A model generated the notes under the pieces. It was not told the origin of the DNA. It searched no databases and was given only the letters and a program-made list of their open reading frames with translations. Shown in pieces: positions 42,711 through 54,544 of a DNA stretch of 64,000 bases; the first letter of the stretch is position 1; each line of letters opens with the position of its first letter. The translations under genes were made by a program, and so were the position numbers. The stretch lies in the NCBI GenBank assembly GCA_903813345.2, contig CAIIXF020000009.1:32989259-33053258 (forward strand), in the 5' to 3' direction. Source of the stretch: Owenia fusiformis (lineage: Eukaryota > Annelida > Polychaeta > Sabellida > Oweniidae).

Positions 42711-44778
42711 ATGGCGGACGAAGCAGCTGCCGGTGCTCCAGCTCCAGAAGGAGGAGATAGAGGAGGTTTCCGTGGAGGATTTGGAGGTGACCGAGGTCGC
42801 GGCAGAGGCCGTGGACGCGGTCGTGGTAGAGGAAGGGGACGTGGGAGAGGCCGTGGAGGCAAAGAAGACAAGGAATGGATTCCCGTCACTAAGCTTGGAC
42901 GTTTGGTGAAAGATCTGAAGATCAAATCACTGGAAGAGATCTACTTGTTCTCTCTACCAATCAAGGTTTGTATTTATTAGACAAGATTTTGGAGAAAAAA
43001 GCAACGTTCAATGTAGGTTGGCCTAAAGGCGAAAGTTTTTGTGCAGAACTGGATGTCTGATTAAAAAAACTAATTGTGTTCAGATTCAGAATAGGTGTAA
43101 GACTTGCAAAACAAATAATTTGTAAAAGATTGGGAAACCAATATATACATCTACCTTATATGGACTCTGATGTCATTCAATAATGTTTTCTAGCTAAGGA
43201 CCTCTCCAAGTATTGTCCGCTTTATTTATCTTTGCTAATGATAACTATAATTACCCTAGAAAAATTTGCCATGAAATTCTAGCAGTTAATCAAGTTTGTC
43301 GATAGTAATCAGATGTAGAATAACCAAATGAATTTTTATTTCAGGAGTTTGAAATCATCGATTTCTTCCTTGGATCAGGGCTGAAGGATGAGGTCCTCAA
43401 GATCATGCCTGTGCAGAAGCAGACCCGTGCTGGTCAGCGTACTCGATTCAAGGCTTTTGTGGCCATTGGAGACAACAATGGACATCTTGGTCTTGGAGTA
43501 AAATGTTCCAAAGAAGTAGCAACTGCTATTCGTGGGGCTATTATTCTGGCTAAGCTCTCTGTCATCCCTGTACGTAGAGGCTATTGGGGTAACAAGATCG
43601 GAAAGCCCCATACTGTTCCCTGCAAGGTATACATTTTTTGTAGCATCAAAACTACATTTATTTATTTGTGATCCATTTAAGGGTAGTAATCAGAAATGCT
43701 AGTCTTCGGTTTCAGTGTACTCTTTTGATACATTTGTTATTTTAGGAATTCTGGTTGCATGAAATCAGTGTTACTTCTAACAGAATTAGTATCTTTTTTA
43801 CCTTAGAACTTGAGACTGGTTGGCACCTGGCATTCAATGAATCAATGTCTGTAACAAATGGCAGGTTGTGATATTTTGCATGTTAATGTTTTGTTTATCT
43901 GTGTGGCAATTCACAAATATACTATTGAAAACCACAACCATGTCATTACATATGATGTATTGTGTTCTCCTTCCAGGTCACAGGAAAATGTGGTAGTGTA
44001 GTGGTGCGTTTGATCCCTGCACCCCGTGGTACAGGTGTCGTCAGTGCTCCAGTACCCAAGAAGCTTCTTCATATGGCTGGTATTGAGGATTGTTACACCT
44101 CCGCTAGAGGACAGACCTCAACTCTGGGCAACTTTGGTAAGTGTACTGGACTTACTGGAAATAGGGCTCCATTTTTTGGAAGATCAGATCTGATTAGGTA
44201 TAAGTAAATCTTTGTTCAAATAACAATGAAAATGTTATGACCAAACCAAAAATATATCCTGGTTGTTTTGCTGAGGATGTGAAAATGCTGGTAGATTTAA
44301 CATCAGTGTTATAATTTTGGGTGTGTCAACCTCCCGGGCATGGGCCTTAGCATTTGCAATAATAGCAGCCCTAATCAGTGGAGGTAACAAGAAATAGCCA
44401 AGGTAATCCCAGTCAGCTGTTTCATAAGGTTGGACTGTTTCATGACTTGGCAACATTGTACACAATCAAAGCTGTAAGAATTGAGTCTAACATCAAAGCT
44501 GTCAAGATCATTTGCAATTAAATTGAAATATACTGTATTGTTATAAGAATCATTTCCAGTATCGTACCAGCGATCCAATAACAGCCTAATGTGTGTAATT
44601 TCTTGTTCTTTCAGCCAAGGCTACTTATGCTGCCATTGCTGCCACATACGGTTACTTGACACCAGACTTGTGGAAGGAGACTGTCTTCTCAAAGTCACCC
44701 TACCAGGAGTACACAGATTACCTAGCCAAGAACCACCAAACTGGAGGTGTACAAAGACAGGAACAGAAAGTTTATTAG
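42711..44778 (+). CDS. RPS2: 40S ribosomal protein S2 (uS5)
   Basis: Four coding exons, 42,711-42,965, 43,345-43,626, 43,977-44,136 and 44,615-44,778, give 286 residues (human about 293). The N-terminus is an RG repeat (residues ~17-50), the usual arginine-methylation region of eukaryotic S2. The uS5 core follows: [78 protein letters not shown]. The end is [22 protein letters not shown]. The protein sits at the 40S mRNA entry/decoding region. ATG context CAAATGGCGG. A 5'TOP leader exon lies upstream, and the poly(A) signal follows 50 bases after the stop. The last intron holds a candidate H/ACA snoRNA. Intron 2 contains a fragment of the ATGTCACCACC family (43,840-43,903). Confidence 0.97.
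43840..43903 (+). mobile_element. 3'-end fragment of the ATGTCACCACC family in RPS2 intron 2
   Basis: 'tgtctgtaacaaatggcagg' followed by 'ttgtgatattttgcatgttaatg' matches the element ends at 11,020 and 15,400. No 5' end or core. Confidence 0.6.
44325..44458 (+). ncRNA. Candidate H/ACA-box snoRNA in RPS2 intron 3
   Basis: Two hairpins with the H/ACA layout. Hairpin 1: base stem ACCTCC (44,329-44,334) with GGAGGT (44,380-44,385), pocket, upper stem GGGC (44,342-44,345) with GCCC (44,368-44,371). H box ACAAGA at 44,387-44,392. Hairpin 2: base stem GCCAAG (44,397-44,402) with CTTGGC (44,446-44,451), upper stem CAGTC (44,410-44,414) with GACTG (44,433-44,437). ACA at 44,453-44,455, three bases from the predicted end. 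In both hairpins 15 bases separate the upper stem from the H or ACA box, within the known 14-16 rule. Pocket guides: CGGGCAT/TAATCAGT and GTAATCC/TTTCATGA. Ribosomal protein introns, including RPS2 introns in vertebrates, commonly host such RNAs. The rRNA target is not identified. Confidence 0.68.
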
Positions 44779-44828
44779 ACCCATATAAGGACTTATGATA
44801 GCTTCAAGTGTACTCGGCATGTGCATTA

Positions 44829-44834
44829 AATAAA
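44829..44834 (+). promoter_or_regulatory. RPS2 poly(A) signal
   Basis: AATAAA 51 bases after the stop, giving the short 3' UTR usual for ribosomal protein genes. Confidence 0.8.
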
Positions 44835-44942
44835 TCTGTCACTTCCTAAATCCAAATCATGATTTTATGTTTTTCAGTGATCATATGTCTATTACAAAGT
44901 TGGCTGTAGCTGTTAAAATATGCAATTCTGGAGTCATTTATT

Positions 44943-46490
44943 AGCTCACATGAGTGAGCTATTGTTATCACCCACTTGTCTGTCCATCTGTTTGGTACAC
45001 ATTGGTAGCTAATTCAAAATTACCCAGGACAATTGGAACGATTTCACTTTTAAATGTGTCTGCATACTGGCATAAGGTAGTCAAATGTTCATTAGTGTTG
45101 TCTCAAACGCTCGCCTTCTTTCAAAATGTTGGCCATTTTTATTGTACAAAAATTGCACTTCCAGCTGTTTTTGGTTATAACCTCCACAAGTTTTTCACCA
45201 ATTTGCTTCAAATTGTAGAAGTACATTTGTACTCTGATTAACACGTTATCATTAGTACCTACAAGTATCAGCAAAACAAGTCGCAAACATTCAAAAAAGC
45301 TAACAAAATTATTTCATGCAACTACTCTTTACGGTGACATGATTTTTAACAATGCAGGAAACTTGAACTTATTTGTAAAGCTAGGGAATGGACCAATTCG
45401 CGAGACAAAAATGGCGAGGTGAGGTGATGTCGAACAAAGGTAAAACTCCCGTTTTTTAGAAGATACTGAAAAAAACTTCCGTTTTCAAAAATCTAAGGAA
45501 AAAACTTTTTTCAGAAATCTACTGTAAAAACTCCCGTTTTTTGAAAATCAACAGTTTCATAACCTACTTCAAAAACTACAGATTTTTCAAAAATCTACTG
45601 TAAAAACTAACGTTTTTACGAACTACTGCGAAAACTACCCTTTTTAAAAGCCTACCTTAAAAACTCCTGTTTTCCAAAAATTTCCCGTTAAAACTCACAC
45701 CTTTGTTTAAAAAACTCCCTCAAAAACTAACGGGTATTGGAAAAAACTTCCGTAAAAGTACCGCAATTTTCAAAAAATCTCCCGCAAATTTACATTTTAG
45801 GTTGGCAAGTCTGCAATGGGAAATTGAATTTGCTACTATTTAATAAAAAATACTTTTCTTTAGGTTTAAAAAAGTTCTTGGTCTTCAAAGTCAAAATTAT
45901 TTTCCAAAAACTCCTCCCATTGAAATAACACAGGAGGCGAAAAATGATTTTCAGAAATGTTTGAAGCTCTGTAACTTTTAGTATGCAAAAAGTTAACTGA
46001 ACACTTAGCGTTCAAAAAGTTAGACAATTCAATTTTCTATATAAAAATATTTTTGGTGAATCATTTACTGGATATCATGAAATCAAATTTGCCCCGAATC
46101 CATCATTTCTTTGTTTTACATCATGTACATGGGAAAGACGACTTTCAAAAATGTCTCCCTATTGTAATTAAGGAAAAAATTGGGAAAAGGAGGCATTGGA
46201 AATGAAGTAAAGTTACCTTTCCTTCAATATTATAAGTATTTTCCTCGCAGGTATTTAAATAAAAATTCAATGAGTGAGCTAAGGTTGCTTAACTTTGGAG
46301 GGGAGTAGGTGCCCTCTTTGCTACGTCTCATTTTGCATTTTTTGATATAGTAACTTGAAAAGTAGTGGAGCAGTTTTGTTAATATATTTCTTCAATACAT
46401 CTATGACTGTATGAGCCATTCTGCGAAATAATTTCTAGCAGTTCTCTCGGACACTCTTGATGTTCGATGGGATTTTCTACACCTGGTACC
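44943..46490 (+). mobile_element. Diverged copy of the CCATCGAAC-type element family
   Basis: The left part resembles the family leader (TGTCTGTCCATCTG; 'aaaatgttggccatttttatt'). The right part, 46,350-46,480, has 'gtaacttgaaaagtagtgga' and ends TGTTCGATGGGA, as at 3,125. The middle is unrelated and includes the short array below. Confidence 0.55.
45440..45790. repeat. Degenerate ~40-bp tandem repeat
   Basis: About nine units around 'aaaaactcccgttttttgaa' and 'aatctactgtaaaaact'. Each unit alternates an A-rich and a T-rich half around CCGTTTT. Confidence 0.8.
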
Positions 46491-47296
46491 TGGAATCAAG
46501 GATATGAGACTCGGTGCAATGGGGAATGAACATTCCTTGAAGGTGTTTCAGATTCGATTACCGCCTCTCCGTGAAAAATATAAAACTGATATTTCAAAAT
46601 GAATGTACTGGTTTAATCATTATATTTATGTGCACACTAGTATCAGTAGAATCACTAGTATGTTATATCAGGTGTCTGTTTTTGTGTCTGTCAAAATCCA
46701 TTTGCATCCTACACATGTACATCTCTCCATCTTATCCAAATATTTTAATAACTAATAAAATATAATAGTATTATCTTTGGATTTATAAAGTTATATATTT
46801 ATAAGTGTAAAAGTTGTTTCTGGAGCATTTTTCTACAGCCAATTTGCAGGAAAATGGGTGGGCGGTTGGATAGGTTGGCGGGTGGACAGGCGCCACATTA
46901 ATCAGATTTTATGAAAATTCCAGGAAAAATTTTACTGATGCAAGAGCAGGATAGAGCCAAGATCTTGATATGTTAACAGCATGCCGGGTCAATTATTGGG
47001 TGCCATTTTGAATTCTTACATAAATTTTGCCATCAAAATCACCATTCATCCCTTCATCTTGAAATTTTAACAGATGCAAAAGCATCGCATGATGACTATA
47101 GAAGCGCGATATTTATCCACTCTTTACATAAAACCAATCCAATCGATCCAATCCATATTTTTTAATTCTCCCATTGTTTGACTTCGTCTGGGGATTTAGG
47201 CCTATAAACATAGTTAAGGGCCAAAACATTCTAAGGCATTACAGGCCTATTTCCCAAGTGTCATCTATGCATTTACCGACATTTCATTTACTAATC
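46491..47296. other. Intergenic spacer
   Basis: Nothing recognised apart from a G-rich patch at about 46,850-46,890. Confidence 0.5.
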
Positions 47297-47298
47297 TA

Positions 47299-48184
47299 CA
47301 GTGTGTCTCAAAAAATGTTACACTTACAAAAAGTTCAATATTGATTGGCTCTACAGGACAGCTTTTAGTGTCTCATGGTAAAATCTGACTTGCGCCAACT
47401 TCTAAGTGATTGGATGGACCAAATGACAAAAGAAGAATAGTTTCTTTAACTTTCTTCTGAGTATGTATGTATGTATCTTTTATTCCCGATTTCAAATCGG
47501 ATTTCATATAAACTAATTACATTGTTAGATTAATACAATAAACATAAAACATGTGGTCCCCTCGACATGTTCTCCAAAGCAAATCTAAGGTACCCTTGCC
47601 CATGCGCACATGCATTGTAATATCACACCGATTCCATCAATTATTTTTGCAGAAGTTCATTTAGGTCAGTTTGTGATGCTGTAAAGCGATTTCAGAGGCC
47701 CTTCAAAAAATCAAGGTGTAAAGTGGAATGACCATCAGGGGGCCAATCCATTCGGTAATCCAATGCTATCTTCTGATTTCCAAAGGCAGAGTTCTACCAA
47801 ACGATCTGCCACAGGCCTTCAGGCCTTTGCACCATCGTATTGCCATCATATGTAACAAAATTGAACACTCTGACAATGAAATCTTGTATTTCTATCCAGG
47901 AAAGAAACAACTGGATCATTGATCATATCAAGATATCACTGTCCACAGCACTCACACCAAAAAAGAATTGATCACCACATGTCCAACCACTGAGAAGTTG
48001 GCGCATATCAGATTTCACATGCGTCTATAAAATCTGTCCTGTGCAGCCAATCATGGACAGATTTTAAATCTGATGGTGTTGATTTATTCGAAAGACTGGT
48101 ACCGAAGTATATTTTAGGGGAAAAGTCAAAATTATGAAATATATTGAACTTTTTGTCAGTGTAACATTTTTTTGAGACACACTG
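47299..48184. mobile_element. ~886-bp non-autonomous mariner-like element
   Basis: CAGTGTGTCTCAAAAAATG at the left and its inverse (TTTTTTTGAGACACACTG) at the right, flanked by TA on both sides. Homology runs in for ~45 bases (AAAAAGTTCAATAT). The interior has short ORFs only; a GTAT microsatellite lies at 47,463. Confidence 0.85.
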
Positions 48185-48186
48185 TA

Positions 48187-49305
48187 GTATAAAACCGTCC
48201 TTTGCTCGGGCCACTTTCATGATGAAGTTTTTCGGCCCTCGTGTCTATTATAAATGGTTAGGCTCTCGTAAGAATACTAGATATGGAACTCCTCACACAT
48301 TGGAATCACTTTAGAATACTGCACTCACAACTGGTCTCCACCCACGTTACGTCTTTATAACAAAATGGATGCACTTCCGTCCGAGGAAATTGTCATTTTC
48401 ACCAAGGAGGTCGATTTATATGCAAATATTTTACCCTTGGCGAATCATTCACAAGTATATACACCCAAGGGCTCCAATATCACAGAATAATGATCGAATG
48501 AGAATTGCTCACTACAGCAGCCAGGACGTTAATGGGCCAGAACACAAAGCAACCAATCGCACGGATAACGTCCAGGTTGCTGAAGTGAGAACTTCAGGAG
48601 CTGGATTAATATTTGGTCGAGACTAACGCTTCAGTTATCGGACGTTATCATTAACAAAGGTGTAAAATATTTGGACACAAATAGATTTCCTTAAAAATGA
48701 ATATGTAGGACTCTTGAGAATGTCTAATGCTATTGCATGGATTATGAACTTACCATAAAAATAAGTCATTTTGTTGGAGACATATAGGAGCATATATTGG
48801 ATATTGGAAGTATTTGCACTTTTTTAATTTTTGTAACAGGGACCTAAGTCAGTTTGATAAATATAAGGACCAGAACCAGATAGTAAAACATAGTTTACGA
48901 TAATCAACTCATAAATCAGCTTAAATTTTAAAAAATATTTATTTCGCAGACATCTAGAAGCTTTGGCAATACAGTTATACAGATGTTAATTCAGATTGAA
49001 GAATGATTAGAGTTAACAGAGAAATGGTATTTGGAAAAAAGCTCTGTTGGAATGATAATTGAGATAAATACGGACTCATTACAATTTTTTTCTTCAATCT
49101 CTTATGACCGACCAACACAACGTAGGTGGGAGAGATTCTTAATGATGCAATACTGAATTCAGTATCTTGAAACAGTCCACTCAAAGAGATATTGCATCAT
49201 AATCTACTACATGTACTAATAAACATTGCTTGGAGACCTACATAGATTACAGATTGCTCATAAATCGTCAACTAAAATGGTTGACAGATATATGTTAAAA
49301 TGTCA
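48187..49305. other. Intergenic spacer and 3' UTR side of cyclophilin 1
   Basis: No gene recognised. A minus-strand AATAAA (plus TTTATT at 48,938-48,943) could serve the cyclophilin gene upstream of it on the minus strand. Confidence 0.45.
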
Positions 49306-50934
49306 TTAACACTGCCCACAATCTTCAATTTTAACTGGTTTTGAAGTTTTTCCACTGTCAGAGCCAACAGCCTCCATTTTTCTCACAATAGCCATGCTGT
49401 CCTCATCAGCAACCCTACCAAATACAACATGTTTGCCATCCAACCTAAAAACAAACAAATTATATTATTTGTGCATCATGTTTTTGTACACTGTTAGATA
49501 GATAGATGTTTGTCATCCTTTTAGTCCTTTACAAGTACTATAGTAGTTGCGAACTTTCAGAGTGCTAAGATATGTACATAGACCTTTTTCTGACTACATA
49601 CAAAATAAAATAAATTATTCAGGTTCATTGACTTGAATGCGTATACAGGATTTTAATTTTTGTGCTGTTTGGTTTTCATTCATTTTTACTCACCATGCTG
49701 TCTTTTCTGTGCAGATGAAGAACTGGGAACCATTGGTGTTGGGTCCAGCATTAGCCATGGAGAGTGTTCCTAAAACAAAGAAATATCTTGGATTTCCATA
49801 CTAAGAATCCCTACAAATTTCAAACCAGAACAACGGCAACGCCAAAGCGTAGCGAATCCCAAAGTATATAGCAAAAATGGCAGCCATTTTTCAAAATGGC
49901 CGCCTTCTACCAAAAGTGTCATTATACCATGTGCCATACTAAGAGTATTCACATACCAAATATGAACAAAATCGCTCCCCTACTTTTCGAGTTACAGCAA
50001 AAATCATAAAATAACGAGTAAAGGCCGCCATTTTTCAAGATGGCTGACATGTGCTTCTTTATTATCTACATTTCTAGCTTTATTAATGTCCTATATAATT
50101 TTTTTACATCTAAAATATATTGCTATTACAATTTTACATGTTGCACATAAATTACTGTAAATTCGGCACTAAAATGGCCGCCATTTTGAAATGAGTGGCC
50201 ATTTTGAATATCGGCTTTCGAGCAGAACTTCTACCCCCATAGGGTATATGTGTACAAAATATGAACAAAATCGGGCCAACGGTATTTGAGTTATTGCCCG
50301 GACGAACGTACGATGGGTACGTACGTACGGACGGATGTACGTACGTACGGACGGAGGCGTTCCCTATATCCCTCCGAACTTTGTTCGATGGGATAATCAA
50401 TCCATCTAATGGCTCAGGAAACCCATATACAGGAAATGGTACTGACAAGATTTTAGGACGGACAATCAGAAATGGCCAGTATGACCAAAATCTAATACAC
50501 ATAGGGGCCATACCAAGGATCCCTCAACATTTCAATTCAATCCCCCATTCAACAATACAGTGTGCATAGATTTGAATAAAATATGGTTAACATAAGTGAT
50601 TCATATCCAGATGTTGAAGAACAATGGCTTATGCACAACTCAAGTCAACCTCAAATCAACTAAAGTAACCCGCCTAACATCCTCTATTCTTAATCGACTC
50701 AAGCACCATCACTTTTCATACAATGTCATGCAAATACATGTTAAGTACCTGGAGCTTCATGCTTCTTTGTGAAATTCTCATCAGAGAACTTCTCTCCATA
50801 GATACTCTTTCCGCCAGTACCATTCCCGCGAGTGAAGTCACCACCCTGGCACATGAACTTTTTGATGATACGATGGAAGCTGCTACCCTTGTATCCAAAT
50901 CCTTTCTCACCAGTGCAAAGTGCTCTGAAGTTTT
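49306..50934 (-). CDS. PPIA: Cyclophilin A-type peptidyl-prolyl isomerase 1, first exon not found
   Basis: Three minus-strand exons, 50,934-50,749, 49,769-49,694 and 49,444-49,306, join in phase and cover about residue 36 to the C-terminus of a ~165-residue cyclophilin. Active-site and cyclosporin-pocket residues are present: Arg in FHRII, Phe/Met/Gln in KFMCQGGDF, the [15 protein letters not shown] block, Trp in EKTAW, and His in LDGKHVVFG. Oddities: FHRIIKKFM replaces the usual FHRIIPxFM, and the tail has [17 protein letters not shown]. The stop follows DCGQC. The first coding exon (MxxPxVFFDI..-type) should precede an exon starting in phase 1, but I see none between 50,935 and 59,300. Intron 49,770-50,748 holds an inverted transposon copy. 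Confidence 0.88.
49800..50397 (-). mobile_element. Inverted copy of the CCATCGAAC-type element in the cyclophilin 1 intron
   Basis: This is the reverse complement of the element at 1,987-3,175. It ends GTTCGATGGGATAATC at 50,397, has GTACGTACGTACGG at 50,317-50,350, two AAATGGCCGCC-type inverted motifs, and the shared 'gcgtagcgaatccc' end at 49,850. The core is shorter than in the Piwi copy. Confidence 0.8.
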
Positions 50935-51483
50935 CTGTTGAACAAAAATAGGTAGAATTCAATAGCAACACAATATTTGTTCAATTTTCCATGGGCTTTC
51001 GAGAAAAAAGCCCATGATTTTTCACAATATTCAGTTCCTGGGATTCAGTTGTTTTTCCATGATGAGAAGCTAAATTCTAAAATATGTAACAAAGATTTTC
51101 TGGCAAACAAATCTTGAGTTAAAGGTGCAAAATGAAGTTTCTGAGTTGAGTCATACACATTTTGTAGGAAACTAACGTCCTCCAGATCCTTCTAATCACA
51201 TTATCAGTCTGTTTATCTTTGACATTTCAAAAACATCAAATTTGACAAGAAATCCGACATTAATATAATTCAAGAACAACACTAGCCTACAATTCAAATA
51301 TTGACTTGCTTTCATATGCTATTCAATGAAAAGTTCCAGTTACCAAATTTACAGCGAGGAGAGTACTAGTATGTTTAAATAAACAAAGCTGATTACATGT
51401 AAATTCAAGTCATTTTGATTATCTATTCGAAAACTTGGCAAAGGGAACATCTTATTATATAAACAAGCATGTGTGAACAATCA
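50935..51483. other. Spacer upstream of cyclophilin 1 exon 2
   Basis: A small inverted repeat, CCATGGGCTTT / AAAGCCCATG, at 50,989-51,016; otherwise nothing recognised and no cyclophilin first exon. Confidence 0.5.
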
Positions 51484-51880
51484 AAGTTTTATCCAATCTG
51501 TTGAATCTGATTTAGGGATGTGCAGAATATTCAGATTCTGTAAAAAACTGCAGAATCTGTTGAATCTGACTCTTGGTTATTCAGAATCTACATTTTCTGC
51601 AAAAACTGAAGAATCTGTTGAATCTGAGAAATCTGATTCTTGGTTTTTCAGAATTTACATTTTCTGTAAAAACTGAGAAAGTTGAATCTGAGAAATCAGT
51701 AAGTGAGGTTTGCAGATTTTACATTTGCTGAAGAATCTGTTGAATCCGACAAATCTGATTTTTGGATATTCAGAATTTACATTTTCTGTAAAAACTGACA
51801 GATCTGCTGATTATGAAAATCAGAAACTGAGGGTTGCAGATTTCATATTTTCTATAAAAACTGAATATTCTGTGTACAGT
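51484..51880. repeat. Degenerate ~60-75-bp tandem repeat
   Basis: Units around GAATCTGTTGAATCTGA and 'cagaatttacattttctgtaaaaactga', five to six copies with length drift. Confidence 0.85.
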
Positions 51881-52371
51881 TTCTACACATATTGATAAAA
51901 AAAAATCAGGGCCATTTCTGGACATGAATGGACTTTACAGTTGTCAGGCTATTCTGGTGTGCTCAGGTAGGTATGCATATATCCCTCTGGATGAACCCCA
52001 TATCCAAAACCTACCAGTACCTAACCCTTATTTATCTTCGTTCGTGCCACTCTACATTGACATAATATTGCATCATTTCCACTTGAAAGCTCATGATTAG
52101 GAAGTTTGGAAAACTGCCTTCATGACTCATTTTGATTGACCCTTTGCTCTTATATGTAACCTAATTGAAGTAGGTCGGGCAGATTTGTTACTACTGATTG
52201 TAGACGGGTAGGAAGGAGGGGTTCCCATGCACCCGAAAGATGTATTTTTTTAATGTACATTTTTGTAATCCTAAAGGTCCATACTAAAGATTTTTGCATG
52301 TTCCCAGAATGAAATATTGTCCCATGGTATCCATTGGCGGCCATCTTGTCGGCCATCTTGAATTTTTGAAA

Positions 52372-53815
52372 GAGTTGATGTTAATTATCTCAAAGTACAA
52401 TAACTTCCGAAGTTTTGAGAATTGAAAGCTGTAAGTGGTACCAAAATGAAGCTATTATAGTATCCTATATTATCAGATGCAATAATTATGCAAATTGCCT
52501 CATTTGCATAAAATGTGACATCATCAATCATAATTCTTGCCTCTTTACAACGGTATCGCATTATACCTTTCCGCCTGAGTGATCAGTCTTAGTCATTCAT
52601 GAACATAAATGAATATATTTATATAGGTACATTAATTTTGAACATATTTGCAATTGAAAGTTTTGGAAAAACATTGTCAGACACATGATTATGTAACTGA
52701 AAAGGGGCGTGGCACTTCTTGCGAAAGAATTGATGTTAATCATTTCAAAGTACAATAACTTCCACAGTTTTGAGAATTGAAAGCTGTAAGTGGTACCAAA
52801 ATGAAGCTATTATAGTATCCTATATTATCAGATGCAATAATTATGCAAATTGCCTCATTTGCATAAAATGTGACATCACCAATCATAATTCTTGCCTCTT
52901 TACAACGGTATCGCATTATACCTTTCCGCCTGAGTGATCAGTCTTAGTCATTCATGAACATAAATGAATTTAAATATATAGGTACATTAATTTTGAACAT
53001 ATTTGCAATTGAAAGTTTTGGAAAAACATTGTCAGACACATGATTATGTAACTGAAAAGGGGCGTGGCACTTCTTGCGAAAGAATTGATGTTAATCATTT
53101 CAAAGTACAATAACTTCCACAGTTTTGAGAATTGAAAGCTGTAAGTGGTACCAAAATGAAGCTATTATAGTATCCCATATTATGAGATTAATAATTATGC
53201 AAATAGTCTCATTTGCATAAAATGTGACATCATTAATCGTAATGTTTGCCTCTTTACAACGGTATCGCACAATACCTTGCTGCCTGAGTGACCAGTCTTA
53301 GTCATCCATGAACATAAATGAATTTAAATATATAGGTACATTAATTTTGAACATATTTATTTTGGAAAAAACATTATCAGACACTAAGTTATAACACTTC
53401 ACATGATTATGTTGCTGAAAAGGGGCGTGACATTTCTTGAGAAAGAGTTGATGTTAATCATTTGAAAGTACAATAACTTCCACAGTTTTGAGAATTGAAA
53501 GCTGTAAGTGGTACCAAAATGGAGCTACCTGTATTATAATATACTTATAAAAAATGCAATAATCATGCAAACTTTCCCATTTGCATAATATGTGACAACC
53601 TCTATCATTTTTGGCTTTTTTCAATGGTAACGACCAATATCTCTCCCTCTGGGTTAAAGTCTTGGTTATTCATGAGCATTTATGATTTTGAATATATAGG
53701 TACATTAATTTTGAACATATTTGCAATCGAAATTTTGGAAAAACTATAAGAAATTAAGTGTTGACACTTCACACGATTATGTAACTGAAAAAGGGGGGGG
53801 GGCACTTCTTGTTCA
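52372..53815 (+). repeat. Left arm: four tandem ~360-bp modules
   Basis: Modules start at about 52,372, 52,731, 53,093 and 53,456. Each has 'gttttgagaattgaaagctg', GTGGTACCAAAATG, ATGCAAATTGCCTCATTTGCAT (inverted octamers), TGACATCA and GGGGCGTGGCACTTCTTG. The second and third are nearly identical to the first; the fourth is diverged. Confidence 0.9.
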
Positions 53816-53969
53816 AAATGTTAACTTCTAAACACTAATGTCAACTTCAAAGGCTGAAGCTGCTCTGGCAGAGTCATGTAGATAGAGCTCAATGTTGCTT
53901 ATTGGTGAAATGTTGGCCAAATTTTGCAGCTTGTGTGCACCACTTACGAGTACATGATGTGTTCATTAT

Positions 53970-54306
53970 CAGTGGCGTAGCTACGTGTACGCCAAGTACG
54001 CCCAGGCGTACTCTCAAATTTTAAGGAAAAATAAAATTTACCTGATTAATTGTGATGAAAAATAAATATTTTACCAAGAGATAGAAATCGATAGGAGATC
54101 TATGAAGACTCGTGTTAATAAATAAAAAAGTTCTCGATTATTTCATTTTCTTTGTTTTGAATCAGTTAGCTACTGATAATTAGAGAATTTTATTTCGTTT
54201 CAGTTGAGTTGACATTGTAGTTGTGTATTCTTCAATGCTGCCCCAGCAAGAGCTCCCGGGAAATCATACGGGCGTACACTCGCAAAATGGGCTAGCTACG
54301 CCTCTG
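53970..54306. mobile_element. 337-bp hAT-like MITE
   Basis: CAGTGGCGTAGCTACG at the left and CTAGCTACGCCTCTG at the right, a hAT-style end. ATTAT flanks both sides (53,965-53,969; 54,307-54,311), although hAT elements usually make 8-bp duplications. Confidence 0.75.
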
Positions 54307-54544
54307 ATTATGATAGTGTAATTCCAATATGACAGCACAATACTAAGAAGCCAGTGTCAATCTGATGAGACATGTTAGAAGTGGTAGTGGTTAATAATGC
54401 CCAGATCAAAGAAACGCAAGATAGATATTGAAGATAGGCCCAGATCAAAGTATGGGCATCCTCAGTCTCAATCATGACATCATCTGTATTGTCCATCAGT
54501 GGGAGCTGTAACCCAAATACTGAGTATATGATTTAATGTACGTG

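Noticed and set aside
42704-42925. Minus-strand Pro/Arg-rich ORF
   Set aside because: It is the antisense shadow of the RG-repeat exon of RPS2.
48008-48220. Minus-strand ORF overlapping the mariner-like element, considered as transposase
   Set aside because: No catalytic D..D motif or helix-turn-helix; the ORF runs out through the terminal repeat.
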